Source: Rhyacichthys aspro (taxonomy: Eukaryota; Chordata; Actinopteri; Gobiiformes; Rhyacichthyidae). Taken from it: DNA of 64,000 bases. How positions within the stretch are numbered: the stretch's first letter is position 1; each line of letters begins with the position of its first letter. The position numbers and the translations under genes are program-made. The DNA is taken from NCBI GenBank assembly GCA_036850595.1, contig CM072159.1:31605612-31669611 (forward strand), given 5' to 3'. The notes below the pieces were generated by a model that did no database searches, was not told the DNA's origin, and worked only from the letters and a program-made list of their open reading frames with translations. Below, piece by piece: positions 53,923-63,800 of this stretch.

Positions 53923-54396
53923 TTATAGCTCGTCTCCCTCGGCCGAGCTGAAGCTGCTCCTTCGGCTGCTGTCCTTGGACGCGGCTCCCGGCGATCCGGC
54001 CGACAGCAGCGGGTCGGTCCCGAACGGAGACAGGGGGTCGTCTATGAGGATCTCGTCCAGTCGGTGCTCTTCTTTGAGAGTGGCGTTGAAGAAGTCTGTG
54101 AAGTGGGACAGCGGGTCGGAGAAGGTGGTGCAGCCGTCGGCGTTGGACATGTGGTCCTGAGGTCCGGCGGCGGCGGGGATGGACGGCACCGTGGCCACTA
54201 CAGCTATCCTCTGGAGGTAGTCGTTGTTGGGGTCCTCCTGATAAAGAGGGGGCTGCTGGGGCTGCTGGGGCTGAGGGGACAACTGCTGCTGCTGCTGCTG
54301 CTGCTGCTGTTTGAGGAGGTGGGACGAGAGCTCCACTGACCCCAGGGGTGTGGCCATGTTGGGCAGGCCATGTGCTCGGGCTTGGATCTCAAGCTC
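53923..54396 (-). CDS. tfec: tfec coding exon 8 (zipper end, polyQ, C-terminus, stop)
   Basis: 157 codons plus TAA, acceptor TCTTTGCAG. It opens ELEIQARAHGLP as in TFEC. Then comes LLK followed by Q9 and a P/Q-rich segment absent from human TFEC, then FSDPLSHFTDFFNATLKEEH, then LDEILIDDPLSPFGTDPLLS, and SSRRSSFSS ending EGDEL. The last 45 residues are strongly TFEC-like. Frames on the plus strand across this exon are antisense shadows. Confidence 0.96.
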   Translation of the reverse strand, partial: ELEIQARAHGLPNMATPLGSVELSSHLLKQQQQQQQQQLSPQPQQPQQPPLYQEDPNNDYLQRIAVVATVPSIPAAAGPQDHMSNADGCTTFSDPLSHFTDFFNATLKEEHRLDEILIDDPLSPFGTDPLLSAGSPGAASKDSSRRSSFSSAEGDEL

Positions 54397-57300
54397 CTGC
54401 AAAGACAAGACAGAATCAGTTAAATATAAGAGACAACAAGTAGCTGTTTCTATTGTGTATCCAAAAAAGGCAGTATGTGTAACTTTAGCTCAGATCTAAA
54501 CGTTATTTTCATTTCTCACACAGCACACTACCAACCCTTATCAGGAGTGTAGTGGTGAGAAGCTTTAATTTGCGGTTTTAGTTCCTATTATCTTATTTGG
54601 ATCGGCTTCACTGGAACAGAAACCTCAGATTAAAAAGGCACTCTAGATTTTTGCAGAAAAAAAAGAAAACGTAAGATCTAAATCTAGATAGAGAATGTTC
54701 AAAGTGTCATAATACACCTTCGACCTCAGCTTCCTAAAGGCAGGTTAGACCCATTAAATACTTCTCCCATTACAGAGTTTGGGAGTTGACACAAACTCCC
54801 AAACTTCAGGTTGAAAAGCTCACCACTAATCACTTTTTAAACACCTCTCAAAGTCCTGTTTGGCCTCCTTCTCTTGTGTGTCATGTTTTATGTGTGGTTA
54901 GTGCCTCCTGGAAAGAGTTATAATTACAAATCTTGCCTGTAAACTTCACTCCTTTGTGAAGGCATGCGTCATTAAGCAGTGTAACTCTTCTATTAGTGCT
55001 CATCATCTCCTCCTGACCCGTGTGAGGGGGGAACGGGGGCTGACGCTCTTTTAGTATTCAACAGGTAATTAGCGCTCAGAGAAAGGGGGGCTGCGTCATG
55101 TAAACAGCAGTAGGGGGGACGGCTTGATTAGGTTTCAGGGTTGTAAAGCTTTGGAGGTGGAAATGAGTTTACGTTGCTGGGTCGTAAAGCTTTAGTGGTG
55201 GAAATTAGCCCGAGACAGAAACAAGAAGGTTTGACGGAGTGCGTTCTCAGGCCCGGAGTGTGCTGTTTGAATAAGAGCTAATAAATTCTCCCAAACATTT
55301 CTACTAATCCTGGTCCGTACCTGAATCCTGAGCAGCAGCCTCCTGTTGGCCTGCTCCAGCTTCTTCTGCCGACTCTCCAGCTCTCGAGCGTGCTGCTGCT
55401 CCTTCTGCAGCCACCTTATGTACTCCACCGAGGCCTTCAGGATGGTGCCTTTGTTCCAGCGCATGTCTCTGCAGAAAGGACAAATGTTAAAGATAACCTT
55501 TTACACAGCACCTCTGATGTCGGCGGAATATCCTCCTCAGCTCTAGAGGAGAGGGGAAAAGTTTTAACACAGAGCTTTCTTTCCTTTTTATGATATGAAT
55601 AGGAAATGGCGATTTACATGGGGCAATTATTCATCTTTGGACATTACATGGGGACACAGAATGGGAATTTTAATAGAATAGTTAATGCTCAAAGTCCATT
55701 CTCGTACCTCCTTGTTCGGTAAAATTAATCCGTGAGTAAAAATAGGTGAAGGGAAAATGAGCTAAGTCGGAAGACAGGAGAAGAAAATGGAGCACTGGAC
55801 TTAAGGTGCTGGAGTGCAAGTCATTATTTTGTAGATATTATTGCTTTTTCTTTAAAATGGAAAGGGTAGCTGTGGTAAAAATGTCCTTTTCCGCACGAGT
55901 GAGACGTTGGTCTGATCTGCGCTAATAATCTCTTTTATCCCGTGTTAATGACACGATGACAACGCTAACCCTCTATTTAAAAATTTGAAGCAAAGTTCAA
56001 TAGTAAAAGATGGCTGGCAGATTTCTATTCAGTCCCATATTCTGCCTCTATGTTCCAATTGTGCCTCAAACTTTGATTCAAATGGTGTGGCCCGCTTCTT
56101 TGCATTTGACCCTTTTTGCTCATCATTCATGCTTTGAGCTGAACTGCGGGGCCCCAGCGAGAGGATGTACGGCTCCTGGAGCGGAGACGACAATGGAAGT
56201 TCAAGTGCACCCTTGAAATATGACTGAAATGTGCTCGAGTGCTCATTTAAATTCAATGAACAACGTTTAGAGTGTCTTTGTGCTTAGAATTTAATATGCT
56301 TCCTTCGCCAGACAAGCTTTTACATTTGCATCAGTGCCATAAAGTGAAATACGCAAGTGCATTGTTTCATATTTGGTAACTTACGGGTCGTTGGACTTTG
56401 GTATGAGTGTCCCTAGCTCCTTAATCCTGTAGTTGATGTTGTATCGTCTTCTTCTTTCAACTGGGAAGATAAAAAAGTTAGAATAATGAGAGCATTGTCA
56501 TCTGTGGGAAAACCTAAGCATAACTCTTTTTGAAACGATAAACTGGGATTTGAAAGACACTTACTCAAATTATGGTTGTCTTTTTTCTGTCTCTCTTTGG
56601 CCATCACCCTTGTGTCGTGTTCTGTGAGAAAATAAAACGCAAAAAGGAACGAATGGATTAGAAACGCACACTAATTTAGAAACCGAAAGACAATGAACAC
56701 TGAGCGTCACAAAAGCGAGCATTCAGGAGACACACAGACAGTTGTTTTGAGGGGCTTCGGTCCAAAGGTCAGACAAAAAGTGATGTTTTTGTGCATTGCT
56801 TGCAGCACAGACACAAGCTTGACCTTTTTCACACAAACTGAAAGAACCCAGTCATTGTAAAAAATAGCCACTTTTAAACTTCTCACTCTGTAATTAAGAC
56901 AGTTTAGCAAATTGAGTAATCTACGCCCAGTGAGACAAAAATGCCACTGCGTCCATATTTGTCTTCACATTCTTCTAAATTACATAATTGGGACCTGAGA
57001 TTGGATTTCCCAATTTGTCTGTGTTGATTCAATCAGTACAATTTCAAGTCTGTGTAACAGCCCATTGTCCTCTGCACCCCGTTCTCAAATGAAACACATG
57101 CCAATTTACTTATTTGCCCCTTGAGAGTGAAGGGTTCTTCTGGCTTCCTTTCTATTTCCTAAATCAATTAGGCTTCTTGCTTGATGCGTGACATTAATAA
57201 GAAGCGTCTGTCTTTTTTGAGCCTTAACAAAAGTCGACACGTTTGTGAGAACTAAGAATAGATCAGTGTCCAGCACTCACCCACTCACAAATATTCACTG

Positions 57301-60300
57301 TTACATTATTAAAGCAATGTATTACCTTAAGATTATATTCAGATTTGCAGTTATGTGTTATATGCTCTTTGTTGTACAGTATTTTAGTTCAGTTCTGTTA
57401 AAGTGACTAACTGTGGTGAGCATGTGATGTTTTAAATCCAGACTATGGTATGGGTTCATACCTGTGTATTCCCTTTTAACAGTGAGCTTTGTGGGGTTAG
57501 ATGTGGGACTCATTCCACCATTAGGGGCGTTCATACCTTGTTCACCCCCATAGACGTCCAGCATGCTGCTACTGAGGGACACCTGAGGGAGGAGACAGGA
57601 GACAGGACACGGTCAGTCACTCACTTCCACAAGAAACACTACACAAATGATTGTTTTCAGCCGCTGTGAGCGTTCTGTGTTCTGTCAGTGGGGTTTACAA
57701 TGACGACATGTAAGATGTGGAGTTATCAAGGGCCCGGGACGAGGGGACGTCAGCCCCCGGGCCGTGGGCTTTGGTCGTCCCCGCAGGGAGCTGTAGTACC
57801 CCACGTCTCCCACAGCAGGGCATCAAAAACAAAGTGACTGCTCTCAACTGTTTGTTTTGCTTGTTTTACATTACAAAGAATTACACGAAGCGGGCCTCAG
57901 CTAAACTAGGTCTGAGTCCATGTCAGGCTGACCTTTAACCCTGCCCCGAATCCTCTGTGAGCTTTGGTTAAAGCCTGGCACTGAGCCTTGATCTGTTAAT
58001 GCCACCATTTTTGAAACCCTTTCACTTGAAAGTGCTCCTAAAACAGAGATGGCCTTTGTGTTGAAAATAGTCCAGCATTAGATAAAAAGGCTAGCTGGGT
58101 CAACTGCTTGAACAGAGACAAAACTGTTTTCGTTCGGGCCTCGTCTCGTCTGGGAAAGCGTGCATCAGTTCTGCGATAATGACGCCTTTTCACGGACTGG
58201 AGGGAATGTCAAGATATAGCGTGCTGACACACATGTGTGTCTAATTCACATTTGTGTATTTATGGGAACATGTTACAGAAGCCACCACAGATTCCCAGAT
58301 GCGCACAGCCAATTTCACCCACGACGTGTGTCAAATCTAACTCTACCAGAGTGAACACGATAAGGCTGAATGTCAAGCTACGGCAAGAAATCGGAAAAAA
58401 AATGTTGAGGAGTCGAAACAAAACAAAAAATCTGCAGACATATCAAATATTTGCATTTGCTTTGGTTTGCATAGCATTTTTTCCTCATTATCTCAACAAG
58501 ACGGAAGACATGGAGGAGGATGGGACAGAAGTGCTTATCAGAATGAAAGATTGCAACCGTCCTCCTACTGCTATTGTAATCACTTCAATCCCTCCTCCAT
58601 CTGTGTTCCTGGATGTGTTGACACGGCAGAATGATGCATCGTACTGTATGTCTAATTAGGATGAATTGATCCATTTAAACGTGGTATCATTTATGAACCA
58701 GCCCATGGGGAGTGTCTGCATGAGCTCAATCCAGTGACTCTCTTGCCTTGTCTTGTCTACGTCCTCATTTAAACATCCTGGCTCCTCATTCCTTCTCTGT
58801 CACAGTATTGTTGTGTGTTGTCAGTGTGTCTGTTAGCATGTTTAACTGCGAGCCCACAATCATGTTCTGTTTTGGGTCGAGGTGTTGCCGCATTCTTTTG
58901 TCAAATACAATTTTAGTTTCCATCTGCGAAACACAGTGGCACACACTTAAATCTGCTCATGTCATATTGTCACAGATCCACATTGGGCTTTTTTAAACTT
59001 AATCTTCATTGTTGATCTTCTTGAGTAATGTGAGAAATGCCGCTAAGCCTCGATGAACTTTGACTTGTCTCTGGACTTAAGCTGACCTCTTTCGAAGGCA
59101 GGTCCCGCTGTTCCCAAGCTACTCAAGCTGCACATACATGTTTGCTTTTTATTTAAGTCGAGGCGTTAGTTGGATAAAATCATTCAGTCAGTAGCTGAGC
59201 AAGAGTTAACGTGATTTATACTTACATTGTTTTGCATTATGATGTTAGGCTCCATGCAATCCAAGCCTCCATCATTGAACCCGGACTCAAGACTAATTAG
59301 GTCATCAATAACTTCATCCATTGGAAACTAAAAGAAAACAGTAATTTCAGTGTACTCACAGACAGACTGATTTCTGGTGTTTGTAACAGAATTTCAATAC
59401 TGTCCAAGTTTGATCTTTTGGAAAGTTCATGCATTCAAACCAAAATAGACGTCAGAAAAAGGGGAGGGACCGTCAGAGACTAATCCGATAACAGATTTTC
59501 CACCGCTGTGTCTGAACTTAAGAGCATCTGTTATCAAACTAGTATCGTCTTTGAAGGGGCTTCTCTCATCAGAGACTGTATGAAGTTATTGATGAGCACA
59601 CAGAGAGAGAGAGGGGTCAATCATGGCCATACTTTGTTTCACTGATTAGTCAGGACTGCTCTGTATTGTTGACACTGAAAACCAATCGAATTTGAGAAGA
59701 ACATGTTTACAATGAAATACTTGTCGCCAAACAGAGTAACAGCCATGATTTCACTTCAAAGCAAATCATTTAAAAGAATCTAGACAAAGCTCAAAGCTAG
59801 AAAAGTACAGTTTGACCAGAAAGTTGAGAAATTTCCAAAGTGTATGACCTTTCTGATGACATGAATGACATAATATTTGTTTCAATTTCACTTCTTTCCA
59901 GCCACTAAAAAACACATTTTGACTCAGTCAGTTCCAGAGTCAGACACTCACCTCGCTGTCGGTGTTGGCCATCGTGAGCAGCGTCACGGGGCTGTTGGGA
60001 TTGCTGCCGTCGCTGACCGAAGGCATGTGTCCGTTCCTCATGATCGGGACAGTGGCCATGGGCTGGCCGGGGGTGTGCGGATGGGGCATGGCGTGGCCCT
60101 GAGCGGCTGACGAGGCCAACTTGGAGCCCAGGGTCAGGTACTGCTTGACCTGCTGGCTCTGGCTTTGGTGGAGGTGGAACTTGGAGTTTTCCAGGTGACT
60201 CTGTACCTGCAAACACATCAGGATTGAAGTTAAAATTGAGTTTATGAGGCAGGAGTGGGTCATTCTTTGGTGACAAGATGATCTTACGGGAAGTTTTCGC

Positions 60301-60734
60301 AACCTTAGTCACCTTTTCTAGTAAATTAACACAATTATAGCCCTGGACACACTCACAATACGGGAAATAATCATCACACTTCATCATTTTTACCTCTTCA
60401 CGTTACACTATCTTCTCAAATGTACTTTATAAATAGGTTTGGCTACCTCTAAAGTAAAGCAGGCTTATTAAAAGAACTCATAATGCAATATACAAAACTG
60501 CAATTTTGGAAAAAGAATGTTTGCATCCGGAAGCAGTTGTTTTGTAGAAAATGAATTAGAGCTGACGACTAAAGTGAATGTTAACAGCAGATTTCAATCT
60601 CACCAAACACAGATTTTGTAAACACACATATAAAGTCAGACAGATACAAAGACACTTCTATCGAACGTCCTTACATTTGAAGCTCTGGTTGCGTCCCTCA
60701 TGGTGTAGTAACTGCAGTCAGTTAAGTGTGGCAT
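53923..60734 (-). CDS. tfec: tfec, transcription factor EC (MiT/TFE bHLH leucine zipper), 8 coding exons
   Basis: Nuclear transcription factor that binds E-box/M-box DNA as a homodimer or as a heterodimer with MITF, TFEB or TFE3. In zebrafish, tfec has been linked to neural-crest pigment progenitors and iridophores and to the haematopoietic niche (family knowledge). Coding segments join as 60734-60675, 60206-59952, 59327-59226, 57582-57462, 56621-56565, 56460-56385, 55468-55321 and 54396-53923, giving 430 residues. All introns are GT-AG and all phases agree. Visible parts: VQSHLEN region (residues 21-105), acidic DEVIDDLISLES activation segment (about 108-120), basic region with H196, E200 and R204, helix-loop-helix to about 250, leucine zipper to about 285, Q9 tract (303-311), and Ser-rich tail SSRRSSFSS. 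Tyrosines in YNINYR, together with EYIRWLQKEQ and GTDPLLS, mark TFEC rather than MITF. Start-exon choice is the least certain part. Confidence 0.93.
54283..54309. repeat. Coding trinucleotide tract: CTG x9 on plus, CAG on the tfec strand
   Basis: Nine uninterrupted CAG codons on the minus strand encode glutamines 303-311 of tfec. It is followed by a P/Q-rich stretch with more CAG codons. Uninterrupted codon use makes length variation likely. Confidence 0.95.
54397..55320 (-). other. tfec intron 7
   Basis: A 924-bp GT-AG intron holding the 41-bp-period duplication and a G-rich stretch near 55025-55125. No other gene was seen. Confidence 0.85.
55138..55208. repeat. Two-copy 41-bp-period duplication in tfec intron 7
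   Basis: GTAAAGCTTTGGAGGTGG at 55138-55167 recurs as GTAAAGCTTTAGTGGTGG at 55179-55208, with shared GGG and GAAAT flanks. It lies about 110 bp inside the intron from exon 7. Confidence 0.7.
55321..55468 (-). CDS. tfec: tfec coding exon 7 (loop, helix 2, zipper start)
   Basis: One base plus 49 codons, acceptor TTTCTGCAG, donor GTACGG. DMRWNKGTILKASVEYIRWL followed by QKEQQHARELESRQ and KKLEQANRRLLLRIQ agrees with TFEC almost residue for residue (human [21 protein letters not shown]). It forms helix 2 and the first zipper heptads, including the extra turn that restricts dimerisation to MiT/TFE partners. Confidence 0.97.
55469..56384 (-). other. tfec intron 6
   Basis: A 916-bp GT-AG intron. 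I saw no repeat or gene in it. Confidence 0.85.
56385..56460 (-). CDS. tfec: tfec coding exon 6 (basic region, helix 1)
   Basis: Seventy-six bases coding ERRRRYNINYRIKELGTLIP and KSND, with split codons at both ends, acceptor CTTCCCAG, donor GTAAGT. The two tyrosines distinguish TFEC from the FNINDR of MITF, TFEB and TFE3. E200 and R204 complete the E-box contact triad. The intron to exon 5 is only 104 bp, a compact size usual in teleosts. Confidence 0.96.
56565..56621 (-). CDS. tfec: tfec coding exon 5 (start of basic region)
   Basis: Fifty-seven bases coding (E)HDTRVMAKERQKKDNHNL(I), acceptor TTCTCACAG, donor GTAAGT. AKERQKKDNHNLI is invariant across MiT/TFE proteins. H196 is the first of the His-Glu-Arg triad that reads the E-box. 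RVM replaces the usual RAL. Confidence 0.95.
56622..57461 (-). other. tfec intron 4
   Basis: An 840-bp GT-AG intron. No further feature was seen. Confidence 0.85.
57462..57582 (-). CDS. tfec: tfec coding exon 4 (LDVYGGEQG region)
   Basis: Forty codons plus one base, acceptor CTCCCTCAG, donor GTATGA. MLDVYGGEQGMNAPNGG is close to TFEC ILDVYSGEQGISPINMG and the exon ends TVKREYT(E), matching the family KRE motif. The family 14-3-3 segment SCP becomes SNP here: the serine and the +2 proline remain while the cysteine is replaced. Confidence 0.92.
57583..59225 (-). other. tfec intron 3 (longest intron)
   Basis: A 1643-bp GT-AG intron. A GC-rich patch lies near 57725-57815. A 140-residue plus-strand open frame at 58237-58659 shows no recognisable domain and is treated as chance. 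Confidence 0.85.
59226..59327 (-). CDS. tfec: tfec coding exon 3 (acidic activation segment)
   Basis: Thirty-four codons in phase 0, acceptor CTTTTAG, donor GTAAGTAT. FPMDEVIDDLISLESG corresponds to MDDVIDDIISLESS of MITF, the transactivation helix that contacts coactivators in the family. It joins directly to the exon ending TDSE, as in TFEB (SNPERELDDVID). I saw no counterpart of the extra MITF exon that lies between these blocks. Confidence 0.92.
59328..59951 (-). other. tfec intron 2
   Basis: A 624-bp GT-AG intron. I looked for the extra MITF exon (CPGMNTHSRASCMQ type) and did not recognise one. Confidence 0.8.
59952..60206 (-). CDS. tfec: tfec coding exon 2 (VQSHLEN N-terminal region)
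   Basis: Eighty-five codons in phase 0 from a TTTGCAG acceptor to a GTGAGT donor. The start VQSHLENSKFHLHQSQ and then QQVKQYL match the VQTHLENPTKYHIQ...QQVKQYL block of MITF/TFEB/TFE3. The end PNSPVTLLTMANTDSE matches MITF PNSPMAMLTLNS. Human TFEC has a different, shorter N-terminus, so this gene keeps an ancestral family exon. The middle is rich in H, P and M (GHAMPHPHTPGQPMATVP). Confidence 0.9.
60207..60674 (-). other. tfec intron 1 (if the proximal first exon is used)
   Basis: A 468-bp interval between a GTAAGG donor and a TTTGCAG acceptor, AT-rich, with no other feature. Confidence 0.55.
60675..60734 (-). CDS. tfec: tfec coding exon 1 (short, MITF-M-like first exon)
   Basis: Twenty codons, MPHLTDCSYYTMRDATRASN, ending at a GTAAGG donor in phase 0, which joins correctly to the VQSHLEN exon. 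An in-frame TGA lies 8 codons upstream of the first ATG. Both ATGs, at 60734 and 60701, have A at -3, so the protein may start at either (20 or 9 exon-1 residues). A TATA box and initiator-like site lie upstream at the right spacing. The layout copies MITF-M, whose 11-residue first exon also splices to the VQTHLEN exon. I have no remembered fish TFEC N-terminus to confirm it. Confidence 0.6.
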
Positions 60735-60826
60735 TCTCAGAAAAGCAGATAATCTTCAGATTGGTTTGTTTGGATGAAGCAGCGACACAACTTTAGGATC
60801 CTGGCTGGTCTACTGCTGCTGCCCTT

Positions 60827-60835
60827 CCGAGTGAC
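60827..60835 (-). promoter_or_regulatory. Initiator-like element, predicted tfec start site
   Basis: AGTCACTCG on the minus strand fits the pyrimidine-rich initiator (YYANWY), with A at 60832 as likely +1. It is supported only by its spacing from the TATA box. Confidence 0.4.
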
Positions 60836-60858
60836 TGTCCCCTGCAGTCCCCTAAAGT

Positions 60859-60864
60859 CTTATA
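60859..60864 (-). promoter_or_regulatory. TATA box of the proximal tfec promoter
   Basis: On the minus strand the sequence reads CTTTATAAGAC. The TATA start lies 32 bases before an initiator-like TCACTC whose A is at 60832, the normal core-promoter spacing. This predicts a 98-nt 5' UTR before the first ATG at 60734. A TAATTAG motif lies 20 to 25 bases further upstream and an ACCAATCAG CCAAT motif is near 61040 (plus orientation). The assignment rests on motif and spacing only. Confidence 0.5.
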
Positions 60865-60869
60865 AAGGC

Positions 60870-63800
60870 CTCTAAGTGAACTAATTAGGCCCAAAGCTGG
60901 GGGTAAGCCTTTATGTTGCGTAGCATGATAATCACTTCAAACACTGGACTGTCAGATCACCCAGGGTTTGATCACTGCAGGATATCTGCCTTTAGCGACT
61001 ATCACTAATTCATCCGCACCGCCCTTTTCTGTGTCACTGACCAATCAGCGCTCAGCTCCCAGAGTCCTCTGCGGCCTGCTTCAGGGGTTGTAGCAGCACA
61101 ATTGACCCTTGTTCTTCTGTGGGTGTTTTAAATAACTTTTCTAATGCCATTTTTAACCAGCCTTTTATTCATTCACTGCTGATCGTGAAGACAATTTACC
61201 AAAATAAGCAACTCAAATAAATCTATTTTGAGTTCTGTCTTACAGTAAGTTATTTCTGGATGGAACATCTTACCTAAAAATGCCTAATTCAGTTACTACT
61301 TTGGAGCACATTCAGTCACTTTATTAGTTTATGGCCGGTAAAGTATTTTAGGATCTCCAAACAATGCATACAATACCTTTATTGTCACTGTTCATCAGGT
61401 AAAACTAATGACAATAGTCTTTTCTGGTCCTTTTTTAGCTAACTCTGATATTTTCTAAGATAGATAAGAACATTACAGTAAATAAAGCTAACAAAAAGCA
61501 CTTCAATGCTAAACAGAAGGCACTTTTAGCTGTGTCCATTTCCTACTAAAACTCAGCATTAAATTCCCCTCGTCAGCTCCCAGTCTGATTCACCATTCAT
61601 CCACCTCTAACCACGAACAGACTCATCACAATACTCATGTTGTCAGTAGTGACTGAGCTCTTATTTGGGTTATCCAGGCTAAACAAGATGCCAGTTGTTG
61701 TCCAATCAACATATTTTTGTCACTACGGCGAGCAGGAGGAATGCCAGGGCCGCTCTGCACATCTGCTTTGTGTGACAGCGGATTGTCCTGGTTTCACTTC
61801 GGCTTTCTCACTACTGTAAATGCCGGAGACACGCTTGTTATCCACTTAAGGGAATCTGATTAGATTTCAGAGGTAATGGTGCTTCAGTCATTGAGGCCAA
61901 CCTTGACAATGGCGAGCCTGTGCATGTGTGAAGAGGACATGCTGAAGATTATCAATGCCAGCCATACACCAGGGTCTGGAATAATATCTGGATCCAATCA
62001 AGGAGTTTTGAACTGTCACTTTTCTGATACACACACTGTTTTATTATTTTAATTTCTTTATAATGTAGCACCTCACACCTGCTGCACACGTCTGAGGTTA
62101 CTGCTCGAGGAAAGTTCTCTTCCTGTTAACAAACTTATCTGTACGTTTATTTCTAGCATTCAAACCCAAAACACTTCAAGTTCATAAATCAAAGCAGTCA
62201 GAATAATACATTTATGTTGAGCTTGTGTAAAAATTGCGTAAGTAATCCATGCAACATTAAGAGCATCCTTTATTTTCATATTATGGTTGATTTAGCCCTT
62301 TCCTGTGGTTAGCTAACTTAAAATTAGCTTCCTAATTTCATTATCTTCATTAGAAATATTTAACCCAGTAAAATAAAACATCTGAACGAGACAGCAGCCC
62401 AGTTTTACACACATGTGCCTTTTGGCTGGTTCAGTCGGCAAAGGTCAACAAAATAAGCCTCTATTTAGCACAGTTACAGCACTTTAATATAAATAACTGC
62501 CTTGTTACTTCTATAATAAATGGAAGAGCTGTGATTTACCTCAGAGTTTAATGGAGTGTCCCTTTAGTTCCACTGAAAACCAACCGTACTGTTACAAACT
62601 CACAGGTGTTTCTTCTAAAGGAAAAGCTCTTGCCTAACCGAGTTTCAGTCTTGCCCAAGTTCTCCTTTCACTTCAGAAAAATTGAACTATGAAACCACGG
62701 CTGCCGGGGACATACCTAGCTGAACAAAAGCTAGCAGCAGTTTTGGATTCATTTCTGCAAAATTTCTCCACATATTGACACAGATACAGAAGCCTGTGAA
62801 CCGTGCAGAGCTGCGACTTCAAATATCTCTTCCCCCAATCTTAAATCTGAGCAGATAAGATGAAAGTGTAACAAAAAGCCTCCTTAGACATGGTAACTGT
62901 GTTTTTGCTGAGGCTGCTAACCATTACATAGCTGTAACCACACACCCATAGATTGTGAAATGCGAAGAGAGATAAGACTGGGATCGCTAACTGATCACAA
63001 AATTAGCATTTCACACTGGCTACACAGTTACTCTGCCCGTAAGTGCACGCATTTCATAACGCCAAGCCGATTCTTCTTGCATGCAGACCCAAACAAACAC
63101 GCTCATTCATACACACACACAGTTTATTTTCTGTTCCTACTGTTGCCCTATTTTCAACCCCCTACCTGCACAAGCTGGATCTCTGTCAAGGTGATGACAT
63201 TGACCACACAACATCGGCTCATGGCTCCGAAACACCGGAGTCTGAACAGAACAGAACCTCTCAAAGTCTCTCGACGCAGGAGCTTGAGACAAGTCAGAAG
63301 AGAACTGCTGCGAGCCTCCTTCCTGAGATTTGCAGAAACACCTCAAAAAGAAAAAGGAAGGCATGACACATCAGCTTTTTTAGGAGGTGCACAGGCCGTT
63401 TCCTCTGCGTCTGCTGGTGTTTTGGTCGAGGAAAGGCCTGACAGAAGCAGAAATGCAGATGGCAGTTAGGGGGGTTACGGGACACGTTCGAGGGGGTTGG
63501 AATAAACTGACACACAGTGAGTTCCTGATTGTGGATCGCCGCACTTTTCCTTCCCGAACAACATCCAGCTCAGCTCAGCACATTCTGCCCAGGTTATCAC
63601 CATGACACCCATTTCCCTCCCAGAGTTTTTTAACCATCATCATCGACAGCCACGGCTTTAGCTGCACGAGAAACACACCGAAAATGTAATCTGCGCATGA
63701 GTGTAAATATACTCGACGCACAGAGCCGCTATCTCGACCCAGAAGCTGTCAAACCACAACAAAGGCTTGCGAAGGCCTTCCCAGAAAACCGCTCAGAAAG

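Noticed and set aside
53771..54339. Plus-strand frames across tfec exon 8
   Set aside because: Antisense shadows of a real coding exon, including the leucine run opposite the CAG tract.
54397..54408. Start of a protein at an apparent initiation codon before exon 8
   Set aside because: These bases are the splice acceptor of intron 7 (TCTTTGCAG), not coding sequence.
58237..58659. 140-residue plus-strand frame in tfec intron 3
   Set aside because: No recognisable domain and antisense to the gene; likely chance.
53923..60206. Assignment as MITF, TFEB or TFE3
   Set aside because: YNINYR, EYIRWLQKEQ, LDVYGGEQG and SPFGTDPLLS fit TFEC; MITF, TFEB and TFE3 have FNINDR and different C-termini.
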